Origin: Bathymodiolus brooksi
Taxonomy: Eukaryota > Mollusca > Bivalvia > Mytilida > Modiolidae
NCBI GenBank assembly: GCA_963680875.1
Contig: OY804589.1
Location: 23,951,462 to 24,015,461, forward strand
Direction: 5' to 3'
DNA length: 64,000 nt
Part shown: in pieces, positions 9,600 through 21,892 of the stretch
Layout of the letters: the number at the start of each line of letters is the position of its first letter
Position numbering within the stretch: position 1 is the first letter of the stretch
Notes under the pieces: model-generated
What the model was told of the DNA's origin: nothing
Databases searched by the model: none
Seen by the model: only the letters and a program-made list of their open reading frames with translations
Position numbers and translations under genes: made by a program

Positions 9600-12500
9600 C
9601 ATTTCGTCACAGGTTGTTGTTTTGTTCTTTTTCTTTTGACCATTGTATTGTCTATCATTCTTTGTATTAGGTGTGTGGCTACCCTTTTGACCAGTGTATT
9701 GTCTATCATCCTTCGTATTTGGTGTCTGTTTACCCTTTTGACCATTGTATTGTCTATCATTCTTTGTATTAGGTGTTTGGTTACCCTTTTGACCATTGTA
9801 TTGTCTATCATTCTTTGTATTAGGTGTCTGGTTACCCTTTTGACCATTGCATTGTCTGTCATTCTTCGTATTCGGTGTCTGGTTACCCTTTTGACCATTG
9901 CATTGTCTATCATTCTTCGTATTAGGTGTCTGGTTACCCTTTTGACCATTGTATTGTCTGTCATTCTTCGTATTAGGTGTCTGGTTACCCTTTTGACCAT
10001 TGCATTGTCTGTCATTCTTCGTATTCGGTTTCTGGTTACCCTTTTGACCATTGTATTGTCTGTCATTCTTCGTATTAGGTGTCTGGTTACCCTTTTGACC
10101 ATTGCATTGTCTGTCATTCTTCGTATTCGGTGTCTGGTTACCCTTTTGACCATTGTATTGTCTATCATTCTTTGTATTAGGTGTCTGGTTACCCTTTTGA
10201 CCATTGTATTGTCTATCATTCTTTGTATTAGGTGTCTGGTTACCCTTTAGACCATTGTATTGTCTGTCATTCTTTGTATTAGGTGTCTGGTTACCCTTTT
10301 GACCATTGTATTGTCTGTCATTCTTTGTATTAGGTGTCTAGTTACCCTTTTGACTATTGTATTGTCTGTCATTCTTCGTATTCGGTGTTTGGTTACCCTT
10401 TTGACCATTGTATTGTCTGTCATTCTTCGTATTAGGTGTCTGGTTACCCTTTTTACCATTGTATTGTCTATCATTCTTCGTATTAGGTGTCTGGTTACCC
10501 TTTTGACCATTGTATTGTCTGTCATTCTTCGTATTAGGTGTCTGGTTACCCTTTTGACCATTGTATTGTCTGTCATTCTTCGTATTTGGTGTCTGGTTAC
10601 CTTTTTGACCATTGTATTGTCTATCATTCTTCGTATTAGTTGCCTGGTTACCCTTTTGACCATTGTATTGTCTGTCATTCTTCGTATTTGGTGTCTGGTT
10701 ACCCTTTTGACCATTGTATTGTCTATCATTCTTTGTATTAGGTGTCTGGCTACCCTTTTGACCATTGCATTGTCTATCATTCTTCGTATTCGGTGTCTGG
10801 TTACCCTTTTGACAATTGTATTGTCTATCATTCTTCGTATTAGGTGTCTGGCTAACCTTTTGACCATTGTATTGTCTGTCATTCTTCGTATTAGGTGTCT
10901 GGTTACCCTTTTGACTATTGCATTGTCTATCATTCTTCGTATTTGATGTCTGGCTACCCTTTTGACCATTGTATTGTGTCATTCTTCGTATTCGGTGTCT
11001 GGTTACCCTTTTGACCATTGTATTGTCTATCATTCTTCGTATTTGGTGTCTGGTTACCCTTTTGACCATTGTATTGTCTATCATTCTTCGTATTAGGTGT
11101 CTGGTTACCCTTTTGACTATTGCATTGTCTATCAATCTTCGTATTTGATGTCTGGCTACCCTTTTGACCATTGTATTGTGTCATTCTTCGTATTCGGTGT
11201 CTGGTTACCCTTTTGACCATTGTATTGTCTATCATTCTTCGTATTTGGTGTCTGGTTACCCTTTTGACCATTGTATTGTCTATCATTCTTTGTATTAGGT
11301 GTCTGGTTACCCTTTTGACCATTGTATTGTCTATCATTCATCGTATTTGGTGCCTGGTTACCCTTTTGACCATTGTATTGTCTATCATTCTTCGTATTAG
11401 GTGTCTGGTTACCCTTTTGACCATTATATTGTCTGTCATTCTTTGTATTAGGTGTCTGGTCACCCTTTTGACCATTGTATTGTCTGTCATTCTTTGTACT
11501 AGGTGTCTGGTTACCCTTTTGACCATTGTATTGTTTATCATTCTTCGTATTTGGTGTCCGACTACACTTTTGACAATTGTATTGTCTGTCATTCTTCGTA
11601 TTAAGTGTCTGGTTACCCTTTTGACCATTGTATTGTCTGTCATTCTTCTTATTTGGTGTCTGACTACCCTTTTGACCATTGTATTGTCTATCATTCTTCG
11701 TATTAGGTGTCTGGCTACCATTTTGACCATTGTATTGTCTGTCATTCTTTGTATTAGGTGTCTGGTTACCCTTTTGACCATTGTATTGTCTGTCATTCTT
11801 CGTAATAGGTGGCTGGTTACCCTTTTGAACATTGTATTGTCTGTCATTCTTCGCATTAGGTCTCTGGTTACCCTTTTGACAATTATATTGTCTATCATTC
11901 TTCGTATTGGGTGTCTGGCTACCCTTTTGACCATTGTATTGTCTGTCATTCTTCGTATTAGGTGTCTGGCTACCCTTTATACCATTGTATTGTCTGTCAT
12001 TCTTCGTATTAGGTGTCTGGTTACCCTTTCGACCATTGTATTGTCTATCATTCTTTGTATTAGGTGTCTGGCTACCCTTTTGACCATTGTATTGTCTATC
12101 ATTCTTCGTATTCGGTGTCTGGTTACCCTTTTGACCATTGTATTGTCTATCATTCTTTGTATTATGTGTCTGGCTACCCTTTTGACCATTGTATTGTCTA
12201 TCATTCTTCGTATTAGGTGTCTGGTTACCCTTTTGACCATTGCATTGTCTATCATTCTTCGTATTTGGTGTCCGACTACACTTTTGACAATTGTATTGTC
12301 TGTCATTCTTCGTATTAGGTGTCTGGTTACCATTTTGACCATTGTATTGTCTGTCATTCTTCTTATTTGGTGTCTGACTACCCTTTTGACCATTGTATTG
12401 TCTATCATTCTTCGCATTACGTGGCTGGTTACCCTTTTGAACATTGTATTGTCTGTCATACTTCGAATTAGGTCTCTGGTTACCCTTTTGACAATTGTAT

Positions 12501-13280
12501 TGTCTATCATTCTTCGTATTAGGTGTCTGGCTACCCTTTTGACCACTGTATTGTCTGTCATTCTTCGTATTAGGTGTCTGGTTACCCTTTTGACCATTGT
12601 ATTGTCTATCATTCTTTGTATTAGGTGTCTGGCTACCCTTTATACCATTGTCTTGTCTATCATTCTTTGTATTAGGTGTCTGGCTACCCTTTTGACCATT
12701 GTATTGTCTATCATTCTTCGTATTCGGTGTCTGGTTACCCTTTTGACCATTGTATTGTCTATCATTCTTTGTATTAGGTGTCTGGCTACCCTTTTGACCA
12801 TTGTATTGTCTATCATTCTTTGTATTAGGTGTCTGGCTACCCTTTTGACCATTGTATTGTCTATCATTCTTTGTATTTGGTGTCTGGCTACCCTTTTGAC
12901 CATTGTATTGTCTATCATTCTTTGTATTAGGTGTCTGGCTACCCTTTTGACCATTGTATTGTCTATCATTCTTCGTATTCGGTGTCTGGTTACCCTTTTG
13001 ACCATTGTATTGTCTATCATTCTTTGTATTAGGTGTCTGGCTACCCTTTTGACCATTGTATTGTCTATCATTCTTCGTATTCGGTGTCTGGTTACCCTTT
13101 TGACCATTGCATTGTCTATCATTCTTCGTATTAGGTGTCTGGTTACCCTTTTGAACATTGTATTGTCTATCATTCTTCGTATTCGGTGTCTGGTTGCCCT
13201 TTTGACCATTGTATTCTCTATCATTCTTCGTATTAGGTGTCTGGTTACCCTTTTGGTATCATCAAACCTTCTTAAGTTAG
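9600..13280. repeat. 51-bp minisatellite, about 71 copies, grown inside a retroelement tail
   Basis: The plus-strand unit runs CCATTGTATTGTCTATCATT, CTTCGTATTAGGTGTCTGG, TTACCCTTTTGA. The left flank (TTTTGTTCTTTTTCTTTTGA) and right flank (CCCTTTTGGTATCATCAAAC, CTTCTTAAG) are the sequences that flank one equivalent segment in the dispersed tail (compare 43800-43885 and 5580-5680). Variable sites are few: A/C/T in ATT[N]GG, C/T in TT[Y]GTATT, A/G in GTCT[R]TC, T/C in TTG[Y]ATTG and T/C in GG[Y]TACCC. Two copies (near 10972 and 11174) lack two bases. As 51 is divisible by three, open frames persist on both strands, including one of 718 codons at 11171-13327; I do not call them genes. Confidence 0.95.
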
Positions 13281-13554
13281 CCAGTTTTGGCACAAACCTT
13301 TATAATGGGAGACATGATATTTTTTAATTTGGTCATTTGTGGATCAATTAAGGTTTTTCTGAATGTATCCCCTATTTTCCATCAATTTTTACCCTCCTCC
13401 ACCCCGAGACAAACACATTTCTTTTCCACCGCAAGCAAAAATCATATTTTCGTTTTTGGACGTGAACAATCGGTAATTTTGTCTTCAAAATTTCTCATTG
13501 AAAACTTCCGTGTTATATCATTAAATCTGTGCATCGTTCATGTTTACCTATAAA
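13281..13554. other. Spacer between the 51-bp array and repeat copy B
   Basis: An 88-codon open frame (13287-13553) shows no signal peptide or family motif and has no support. Nothing else is recognised. Confidence 0.4.
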
Positions 13555-14480
13555 TATAATTTGGCGACAGTATCCATCCAGTGGTATGGTCGTTCCCTAA
13601 TAATTAGTCATTTAATGATTATAACTTATATAATTATGAATCATATATATCGTACCTGAAAAATGCAATTTCAAACTGGCTGAGGGGGTTATCTTTTCTC
13701 CTTTATGAACTCGTGCCTGAGTCATGGTGTTTTTAATGACAAAAATTAAAGTTACTACACCGAAACAATATATTTATATAATTCACTGCATCCAATCAAT
13801 ATTTTCCAAATAAATCAGGAATACATGAAAGAACTATAAAACTAGAATTTTAATAATTGTCAGAGGTCAATCACCCCCCTTTTTTTTAATCCACCTCATT
13901 TTTCGAAGACCGATTTGAATACAAGATGTGTCAGAACCGTTCCGCATTATTTTAATTTTCTATGTTAAGAAAATTAATTTAATAAACAATGATTAAACTT
14001 AAAATGTAAAATATTAAATTAAGCTAAAATTTACTCAATAGAAAACGAAAGTTGAATTTCTCCGAAAACAAACGACATTTTATTGGGTGAATGCTTACAT
14101 TTCAAACACGTACCTTTAAACGCTGAAATTCATCCTAGATTATACCATTATTATAAGTTTTCACAATATTATGTGGAAACGAAAAACAACCCATACTGCC
14201 ATTATGAATATCAGGACCCGACAAAAGTTATTTATAGATTTTATATTTTGACATTTGTCAAATTTAAATCACGTTTAACAAGAAAAGATAACTCTGTTTT
14301 TTTAAATCATATGCTTAGTCTATGGTGAATTATTGACAGTGTCGGATTGACTTATAGGCTTTGGAAACTGAAGTTAGTCTATGGTGAATTATTGATTTTC
14401 ATTGCTATTGTCTGTTCTGTTGAATCTTATTTTTGTATTGTATATTGTATTGTATAATGATGTTTGTAGATCTATGTCTT
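13555..14480 (+). repeat. Dispersed 0.9-kb repeat, copy B
   Basis: Uninterrupted copy that matches A (6560-8290) and, inverted, C (19670-20330). It holds the GGGTGAATGCTTACATTTC and AAACAACCCATACTGCC blocks and ends in ATCTATGTCTTCAACCCC, GTGGACCAATAAAG, a LINE-like 3' end. It contains a short segment (14338-14375, CTTATAGGCTTTGG) shared with C but not A. Confidence 0.75.
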
Positions 14481-14539
14481 CAACCCCTGTGGGGGTAAAA
14501 CTGTGGACCAATAAAGTCATAGTATCTATTTTTATAATG

Positions 14540-14630
14540 GAGTGAGTGAGTGAGTGAGTGAGTGAGTGATTGTCGCTTAACACCAACTCAGAAATGTTCA
14601 GTTATATCAATGCGAGGACAAGTTAATTTT
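14540..14630 (-). mobile_element. SINE S3 3'-end fragment
   Basis: (GAGT)n followed by GATTGTCGCTTAACACCAAC and GCGAGGACAAGTTAAT matches the start of the reverse SINE at 43578 (GATTGTTGTTTAACGCC ... ACGAGAGCAAGTTAAT). Confidence 0.55.
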
Positions 14631-14634
14631 CTGT

Positions 14635-14930
14635 CGTTTTCTGTTTTGTGAATCATTGTTTGTCTTTTTTTATTCTATTTAATTTGTTTTGTTTGCCTTG
14701 TTTTTGTTTGTTTTTGTTTTGTTTTACTTTTTCCAATAGTATTGTCTGCCCTTCGACTTATGGCTTTTAATAATCTTATTTTTACTTATTTCCATGTTCT
14801 TTCTTTGAGATATTTATATAGTTTTTACCTCTGTATACAAATGTTTTTAATTGTCTGTCCTTTGATTTACAGCTTCTGGTTATCCTTCTCGCATCTTCAA
14901 ACTTTTCGTTTACATTCTTTGAAATCATTA
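14635..14930 (+). mobile_element. Diverged retroelement-tail sequence with an internal duplication
   Basis: TGTTTTGTGAATCATTGTTTG, then two versions of the tail core (CCAATAGTATTGTCTGCCC with CTTCGACTTATGGCTT, and AATTGTCTGTCCTTTGATTT with ACAGCTTCTGGTTATCC), ending GCATCTTCAAACTTTTCG. The core segment that became the 51-bp array thus appears twice here as well. Confidence 0.5.
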
Positions 14931-14994
14931 TATTTTACTTCTGCATGCAAATTTGTAAGCAAGTTGTTTTATATATTTTATTATTATTGTCAGA

Positions 14995-15112
14995 AACAGA
15001 CAGATCGGTGGTTTTCTCCGGGTCCTCAAGTTTCCTCCACCAATAAAACTGACGGCCACGATGTAACTGAAATATTGTTGAAAGTGACATTAAACACCAT
15101 CAAACAAACAAA
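14995..15112 (+). mobile_element. SINE S1 3' half
   Basis: AGATCGGTGGTTTTCTCCGG, CCACCAATAAAACTGACGGC, ATGTAACTGAAATATTGTTG and AAAGTGACATTAAACACC match the S1 body and tail; the tRNA head is missing. Confidence 0.75.
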
Positions 15113-16299
15113 ACAAACCAAATGTGGAACCTGAACTATAGTGTGACATTCTTACACGTGAATTTAAGTCTCTTTTTTTTTTTTATACCTACAACTGATC
15201 CACACTCTTTTTTAAGCTACCAGTCGTGAGTGGGAAACACGAATCTCTATATTCCATATTAAATATTGTACTGATATACAGGTTCATATATGATGTACGG
15301 ACCGTCGTGGTCGTGAATTTGAATTATGCACACAATGATATAGCCAAATGATTTCTTTTTCTTTTCGTTCGCCTTTACACTTGGATTTCAGTTTCCACTA
15401 CGAATCTGGTGGTCTTCTGCAGTGTATCCACGGATCCATAAAGCTTCTCTTGCAGTGATGTTGGTAATGGACATATATTATTTCTTAATGTCTGATGGTT
15501 CTTGCATGTCTATAAAATGTGGGCGGTATCTTGCTCTGTCAAATGATTAAGCTACACCATTAAGTTCAATTTCACCTCAGGGTATTATGTGCAACAAAGA
15601 TATCAACCCTGAAAGAACGAAAGATGTCTGTTTCTGGAGGATGCTAGCCGAAAACTGATTCGAGGGTGCTCAGAAAATAGGAGAAAAGGAGTAATTTATT
15701 ACTTCCAAATAAAGATAAACATGCATGCTGTTATATCACATTCGATCCCATTCATAACCTAACAGTTTTAATCAAAACATAGAGGAGACAACCCATTCCT
15801 TGGTGTGGTTCGGCCACCATTGTAAACATACAATTTTCATCGTATCATACAGCTTTTGACTAAAATGATTCAATGGGGTTGTACGGTGTGATACTGCCCG
15901 GGAAAACATTCCTCAATAGTTGTGAAATAACCCTATAACATAATACAATACAAATATACAATAAATAAAAATGTTACATGAATTCATTCATAATTATGAA
16001 TGAAATAATGTTATGTTTTTGTAATATATTGTCTAATTAATGATTTATATGTAACGGAGAAGACCTCGTAAGCTTATAACTTGTGTCTGATCCATTGTCT
16101 GTATTTGTTTGACAATACACATGTTTAAAGTAAAGTATTCTTTTTTCCGTTGATCTTTTTTATGATTTATATACCAGAACGTAAGTAACAGCTAAGAACT
16201 ATGAAATAATACATACAGATACGAGATATTGCACATTTTAAATCTGGGCTGTAGTTTTATTACTCTCAGAGAGTCGTGTCATAATCAACTACCTAGATG
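15113..16299. other. Unassigned intergenic stretch
   Basis: No gene recognised. A SINE head motif (GACCGTCGTGGTCGTGA) lies at about 15300-15316 without a body. The rest is AT-rich and unique as far as I can see. Confidence 0.4.
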
Positions 16300-16308
16300 T
16301 GATATTGC

Positions 16309-17097
16309 ATGTCTTCATGCTACAAATCATTGATACCATCGCCTAGTTTAAATGATGTCATACTTACTAACAAACCAAATTATTGTATGAATACCAACAA
16401 TTATAACTGTGGTATTAGTGATGTACATAGCATTATATCAATACAAATCAAAGGTAATATGCCATCAAACAAAAAAGAGTTAAAATGCTTTAGAAGTTTT
16501 AAAAATTTTGACCAGGACAAATTTACAGAAGACCTAAATAAAATTGATTTTGATAAAATAACTGATCATAATGATGTGAACAAAATGTATTCAGATTTTG
16601 AAGATGCTTTCATACAGACTGTAGATAAACATGCACCAGTAAAGCAAAGAAAACCATGTCAAAATCCAGCACCATTTATAAATAAGGAATTAAGAAAAGC
16701 TGTGTACAAAAAAAGACAGTTGCATAATAAATATAATAAATGTAAAGCTAAGAGTAACTGGGAAAATTATAGACAACAGAGAAATCTAGTTACAAAAATG
16801 AAGAAAAGGTCTATTAAAACTTATTTCTTTGAAAGATGTATAGGTGGTCCCAAATCAAAGGATTTTTGGCCTACTATCAAGCCGTTTATTACCAACAAAG
16901 GTAGCCATTTTACTAAAAATATCATACTCTGTGAAAAAGATGAAATCATAAATGATCAAAACATGGTAGCAGAATGTTTTAATGATTTCTTTATAAATGT
17001 GGCAAAAGATATTGGAAATGTAACTGTTGTAGATAAAAATCATCCTAGTATCTTGAATTTAAAGAAATATCTGATGAATTTGTACATACACAAATAA
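16309..17097 (+). pseudogene. LINE ORF2 fragment: endonuclease end and linker
   Basis: 262 codons open from an internal ATG. Shows DVILTN and SDVHSIISIQ of the endonuclease C-terminus and a lysine-rich linker with KELRKAVYKKRQLHNKY. Beyond codon about 252 the correct continuation (SDEFVHTQINKTNVKKATG) moves to another frame, which marks the first frameshift. Confidence 0.8.
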
Positions 17098-17499
17098 ATA
17101 AGACCAATGTTAAAAAAGCAACAGGTAGAGATGGTATATCAGCTAAATTATTAAAACTAGCTAAACCTGTAATTGCAAAACCAATAACAAAAATGATAAA
17201 TAAAACAATAACAAATTCTGTGTTTCCAGACCAACTAAAACAAGCACAAGTTGTTGCACTACACAAGAAGAACAATGCACTGTACAAAAGTAACTATAGA
17301 CCAGTAAGTATACTACCTGTTATTTCAAAAATTCTTTGAACGGGCCATTCACGAACAGTTAACAGAATATTTTAACAATCACTTCCATCCATTTCTGTCA
17401 GCTTTCAGATCGGGCTACGGATGCAATACTACACAACTAAAAATTATAGAAGATTGGAAACAGGCACTAGACCAAAATAAATACATTGCAGCAGTACTA

Positions 17500-18597
17500 A
17501 TGGACCTGTCCAATGCCTTTGATTGCCTACCACACAAATTATTATTACTCAAACTTGAAGCATATGGCATGTCAAAATCTGCATTACAGTTAATTGAAAA
17601 CTACCTTACTAACAGGAAACAATGCGTCAATGTTGGTACCACACTAAGTAACTGGCAAGACATCTACAAAGGCGTACCACAAGGGTCATTTCTAGGTCCT
17701 GTACTATTTAACATTTTTTTAAACGACATTTTTCACTTTACCACAAGCAGCACACTTTATAACTATGCAGACGACAACACTCTCGCACATGCAGATGATA
17801 ATATTGATAAAGTAGTTGAATATTTAGAAAAAGACAGTTTGGCATTAATAGAATGGTTTTCATGTAACCAGATGAAGGCAAATCCTGATAAATTTCAGGC
17901 CATAGCTATTGGCAAAAAATCAATGGATAAAAATATTGTTCTTGATTTAGCAGGAAATAAAATTAAATGTGAAAAAGAAGTAAAATTACTAGGGGTTACA
18001 ATTGATTTTGAACTTAAATTTAATTCTCATATTTCAAACATTTGTAAAAAAGCATCTAGGCAGTTAAATGTGTTAAAAAGGCTAGGTAAATATTTAAATA
18101 AATTGGGTAAATTAACCATATATCATTCATTCATATTGTCTAACTTTAACTTCTGTCCACTTTCATGGCACTTTTGTAGTGAAGCCAATACAAATAAAAT
18201 AGAAAAAATTCAGGAGCGAGCACTAAGATTTATTTATAATGATTATAACAGTACATATGAAAACTTGTTAATAGTCTCTAAACTCCCAACATTAAAAGTG
18301 AGAAGACTGAGAACTATGGCCATTGAGGTTTATAAAATTCTACATCAAGAAAGCCCTTCATATTTACATGACTTAATCAAAATTAAAGATACTAAATATT
18401 GTTTTAGGTACGACAACATTACAGAAATCCCTTCAGTACGAACGACAAGGTATGGTCTAAAATCCTTTCGATATGCTGCTGCTAACCTGTGGAACGAGTT
18501 GCCAAACCACTTTAGAACACAAACATCTTTAAATCAATTAAATAATGTAATAAACTCATGGAATGGCAACTCGTGCCGCTGCAATGCTTGCTGCTAG
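17500..18597 (+). pseudogene. LINE ORF2 fragment: reverse transcriptase
   Basis: 365 codons open. Carries MDLSNAFDCLPHKLLLLKLE (RT block A), VPQGSFLGP (block B), YADD (catalytic pair), and LLGVTIDFELKF. The homologous frame extends upstream to about 17340 (ERAIHEQLTEYF, FHPFLSAFRSGYGC), ahead of the first ATG. Separated from the 16309-17097 part by the second frameshift near 17335. Confidence 0.88.
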
Positions 18598-19318
18598 TAT
18601 AATTTTTTCTAGAATAGACATTGCATGAAATTTGCCTTACTGCTGCCTTCTTGCTTTTGTATGCTTTTCAGTTTAACTTTAATTTATTTTAGTTTTTTAT
18701 TTTAGTGCTTGGCTATTCTGCATGAATATTTTTAAAATATTTTTAAAGTATTCTTGAAATATTTTTGGAATATTTTTAAGATATGTTTTAGAGTGTGTTT
18801 TAAGAAGTATATAAATATTTTACTTTGTATGCTTTTCAATTAACTTGTGCTTTATTTATTTTAGTGCTTGGCTATTTATGCATGAACATTTTTAAAATGT
18901 TTTTAGAATATTTTTGGAATATGTTTTAAAAGTACATGAATATTTGATATGTGTTTTGAGTTAGTTTGCTTATTTGCTTGATCATAGACTGCTTGAAATT
19001 TGCATGAATGTACTTGTATGTGTAATGGGTGCTATAAATGTCTGCATCTATTTTGTGTTTTGACTTCTGGTCCTATGACAATAAGTACACAGAGAGGCAC
19101 TGGCTGTGGAGGTCCAGAGGTCAAAACACAGAAATGTATGCATAAATATTATCCGGATATGTATTTAATTTTGTAATGCATGACATGTTTTATTGTGCTG
19201 TATTTAATTTATGTAATTTATTATGCATGTCGTTTTGAAAAGCTCTTGAGAGCTTATGTTGATTGTTATAAAATGTACCGACTTTAAATAAAACTTTTTG
19301 ATTTGAGATTTGATTTGA

Positions 19319-19669
19319 TACCACGGTTTTTCGAGTCAAACGGTGAAACAACATCACGCGCCGTGTTGAACTAGGAAAACCGTGATATAAATATTACATA
19401 AGGTTCAATAGAAAAGACAACAGCAAATAAACATCAATAATCAGTGCCAGATTTAGTCAATTTAGATAAAGAGAGACCCCGGGCTTCTTCACTTCTTTAG
19501 AGACAATATCATAGGCCTTTCTTACATATTATATCATAACGCAATGTTCTATACAATGGAATGCGCTATGAAATCATATGTAGGACATGCCTATGACAGT
19601 AAAATATTATACACCTTTACAGGATGCCCCTAGATTTTGAGATCCTAGGCTTCATCCTCCAAAGCCTAT
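19319..19669. other. Sequence between the LINE and repeat copy C
   Basis: Contains a small inverted repeat (ACCACGGTTTTTC at 19320 and GGAAAACCGTGAT at 19374). No coding signal. Confidence 0.4.
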
Positions 19670-20330
19670 AAGTAAATTCGACACTAAATAATTCAACAAA
19701 AAATAAACATATGATTTTAAATACAGAGTTATCTATTCTAATTATAAGCGTGATTTAAATTTGACAAACTGTCAAAATATAAAATCTATGAATAACTCCT
19801 GTCGGGTCCTGATATCCATAATGGTAGTATGGGTTGTTTTTCGTTTCCACGTAATATTGTGAAAACTTATAATAATGGTATAATCTAGGTTGAATTTCAG
19901 CGTTTAAAGGTACGTGTTAGAAATGTAAGCAATTACCCAATAAAATGTCGTTTGTTTTCAGAGAAATTCTACTTTCGTTTTCTATTGTTAACATGGCCAA
20001 TCTTAGCTTTATTTAATATTTTGAATTTTAAGTTGAATTATTGTTTATCAAATTAATTTTCTTTACAAAAAACAATAAAATAAGGGAGAACGGTTCTGAG
20101 AAATCTTGTTTTCAAATCGTCCTTCGAAAAATCAGGCCTGAAAAAAAAGGGGGGTGTCATTTGGTCGACCTCTGACAATCATTAATAGTAAATACTAGTT
20201 GATATAATTTTTCCATGAATTCCTGATTTACTTGGAAAATAATATTGGACGCAGTGAATTATACAAATATATTGTTTGGATGAAATAACTTTATTTTTTG
20301 TCAACAAACTACTAGAGCTATAGAGTATAG
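19670..20330 (-). repeat. Dispersed 0.9-kb repeat, copy C (inverted)
   Basis: The reverse complement matches copy B from about 13765 to 14375, including AACGACATTTTATTGGGT, AAACAACCCATACTACC and AGACCTTTTTTTT-type junction sequence. It lies upstream of the plus-strand HSPA12 copy, as copy A lies upstream of the minus-strand one. Confidence 0.75.
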
Positions 20331-20710
20331 AGTATAGAGCTATAAAATGTATGGAGAGTAGGAGATACATAAATTATAATATATAAAAATAGATTATCTT
20401 CTTTTGGAGTTACAATTATCTTGCTTAAATTTCCGACGGCTATTTTCTTGGTAACGAGACCATACATGGTATCAAGAACACACACATACACCAAATTCGT
20501 ACATATCAACCTTGCGGCTGGTAAATTCTTGACAACAACACGTTAGAATGGAGAAATTAGCAGATAATGATCTTACCTATTTCTACCTCCGCCATGTTGT
20601 GATCGTCGTAACTCCAGTTACCACGATCAGTTTGCCGCCAGTGCCTTTTGGTATCTTCAAACTCTTCTTAAATACAATTATATATCATTTTTTTTTATAT
20701 TTCTAAGCAG
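20331..20710. other. Upstream region of the HSPA12-like pseudogene
   Basis: Holds a short retroelement-tail end (CTTTTGGTATCTTCAAACTC at 20647) and a pyrimidine-rich stretch ending TTTCTAAGCAG at 20710, the probable acceptor of the first mapped exon. The same TTTCT(A)..CAG arrangement precedes exon 1 of the minus-strand gene. An ATTTCTACCTCCGCCATG piece near 20578-20596 is unassigned. Confidence 0.45.
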
Positions 20711-20730
20711 AATTTGCTTATCACCACAAC

Positions 20731-21042
20731 ATGGCGGATATGAGAAAACATTTAATGGTTGCAGCGTTGGATTTTGGCACGACATATTCTGGATATGCGT
20801 TCTCAATGCGAAGCGAGTTCAAAACGGATCCGCTGAACATTCATTGTAATCAGACATGGAATGCTGGTGCTCGGGCCCTTTCGTAAATCAAGACACCAAC
20901 ATGTCTGTTACTTGATAAGGAGAAGAAATGTGTGGCCTTTGGATATGATTCAGAAAATCAGTATGCTGATTTGATTATGGACAAGAAACATGATGACTAT
21001 TATTTTTTCCATCGCTTTAAAATGAACCTCTATAGCAGCAAG
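20731..21042 (+). pseudogene. HSPA12 pseudogene exon 1
   Basis: 104 codons with canonical DFGTTYSG, then an in-frame TAA at codon 52 followed by open homologous sequence ([33 protein letters not shown]). Donor GTATTT. Confidence 0.85.
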
Positions 21043-21654
21043 GTATTTCAGTTATTTAAAATTTGTATTTCTTCTTCATTTTTTAGTAAATAAACATAAA
21101 AAACAATAACAAAAGAAAACAACACAACAAAAACCAACAACAACGGGAAAAAACACAAAAAACAAACAAACAAACAAACAAACAAACAAACAAACAAATA
21201 AATAAATAAATAAATAAATAAAAATACCACATCATCAGAACAGTTCTAAAATTCAATCAAATAATCGTTGAAACAGAGAAAAGATCGATACCCCATATAA
21301 CACACATACTTGCAGGATAAATATCATTTTCTTGCTTTTGTTTGCTTGTTGGGTATAATCAATGAATTACGACCACCTCAGGAGGTGAATCTCAATAATT
21401 GTGATCCTAATAAGTGTTGTTTTACATCGCGCTATTACACTTTCGGTTGAAAAAAACTCTCCTCATGTTGATAATATTTTTTTGTTCATTTTCACTCACG
21501 ACGAATGTATTATGCTAAACATATAACACGGTATTTAAAATGAACATTTGTTTTTAATCTTCACCCCGAAGAAGGTTCCCATTGTATAATGCTAAACATA
21601 AAAGACGGTACAAGATCTATTTAATATGGACGATACATCTTTTTATTTATTTAG

Positions 21655-21868
21655 AATATTACCCATAATATGGTTTTGGAGGACATAACAGGCAACGCAC
21701 TCTCTGCTGTTGATGTTTTTACATTATCAATTAAAGAATTGGTAGATCATTTGCTGGGCATGTTAAAGAAACAAGGGAAAATATTCGATGAAGTACAGTG
21801 GATACTCACCGTCCCTGCAATCTGGATTGACACGGCAAAAACAGTTCACGAGAACGAGCGCTGAAAAG
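21655..21868 (+). pseudogene. HSPA12 pseudogene exon 2
   Basis: NITHNMVLEDITGNALSAVD to the equivalent of SAEK; 71 codons plus one extra base in an A run near its end, which shifts the frame into a stop. Acceptor TTTATTTAG, donor GTACTA. Confidence 0.83.
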
Positions 21869-21892
21869 GTACTACATAATTGATTGGCTTAA

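Larger units (their letters stand above)
16300..19318 (+). mobile_element. 5'-truncated non-LTR retrotransposon (CR1/Jockey-group LINE), inactive
   Basis: The sequence starts within the C-terminal part of an apurinic endonuclease domain (LNDVILTNKPN, NNYNCGISDVHS), goes through a linker and a reverse transcriptase (AAVLMDLSNAFDCLPH, KGVPQGSFLGPVLF, catalytic YNYADDNT), and ends with the typical C-terminal part (LGVTIDFELKFNSHI, ERALRFIYNDY, SFRYAAANLWNELP) at 18597. Two frameshifts, near 17066 and 17335, break the frame, so this copy is dead. A 0.7-kb AT-rich 3' UTR with internal near-repeats (18700-18960) and a tail of TTTGA-type repeats (19295-19318) fit the CR1-like group rather than a poly-A LINE. 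Confidence 0.88.

Noticed and set aside
11171..13327. 718-codon plus-strand open frame of hydrophobic 17-residue repeats (LLTIVLSIILCIRCLVT)
   Set aside because: It follows from a 51-bp unit divisible by three and free of stops in that frame. Recurrent variation alters residues freely there, there is no signal or globular start, and it runs straight into the non-repeat flank.
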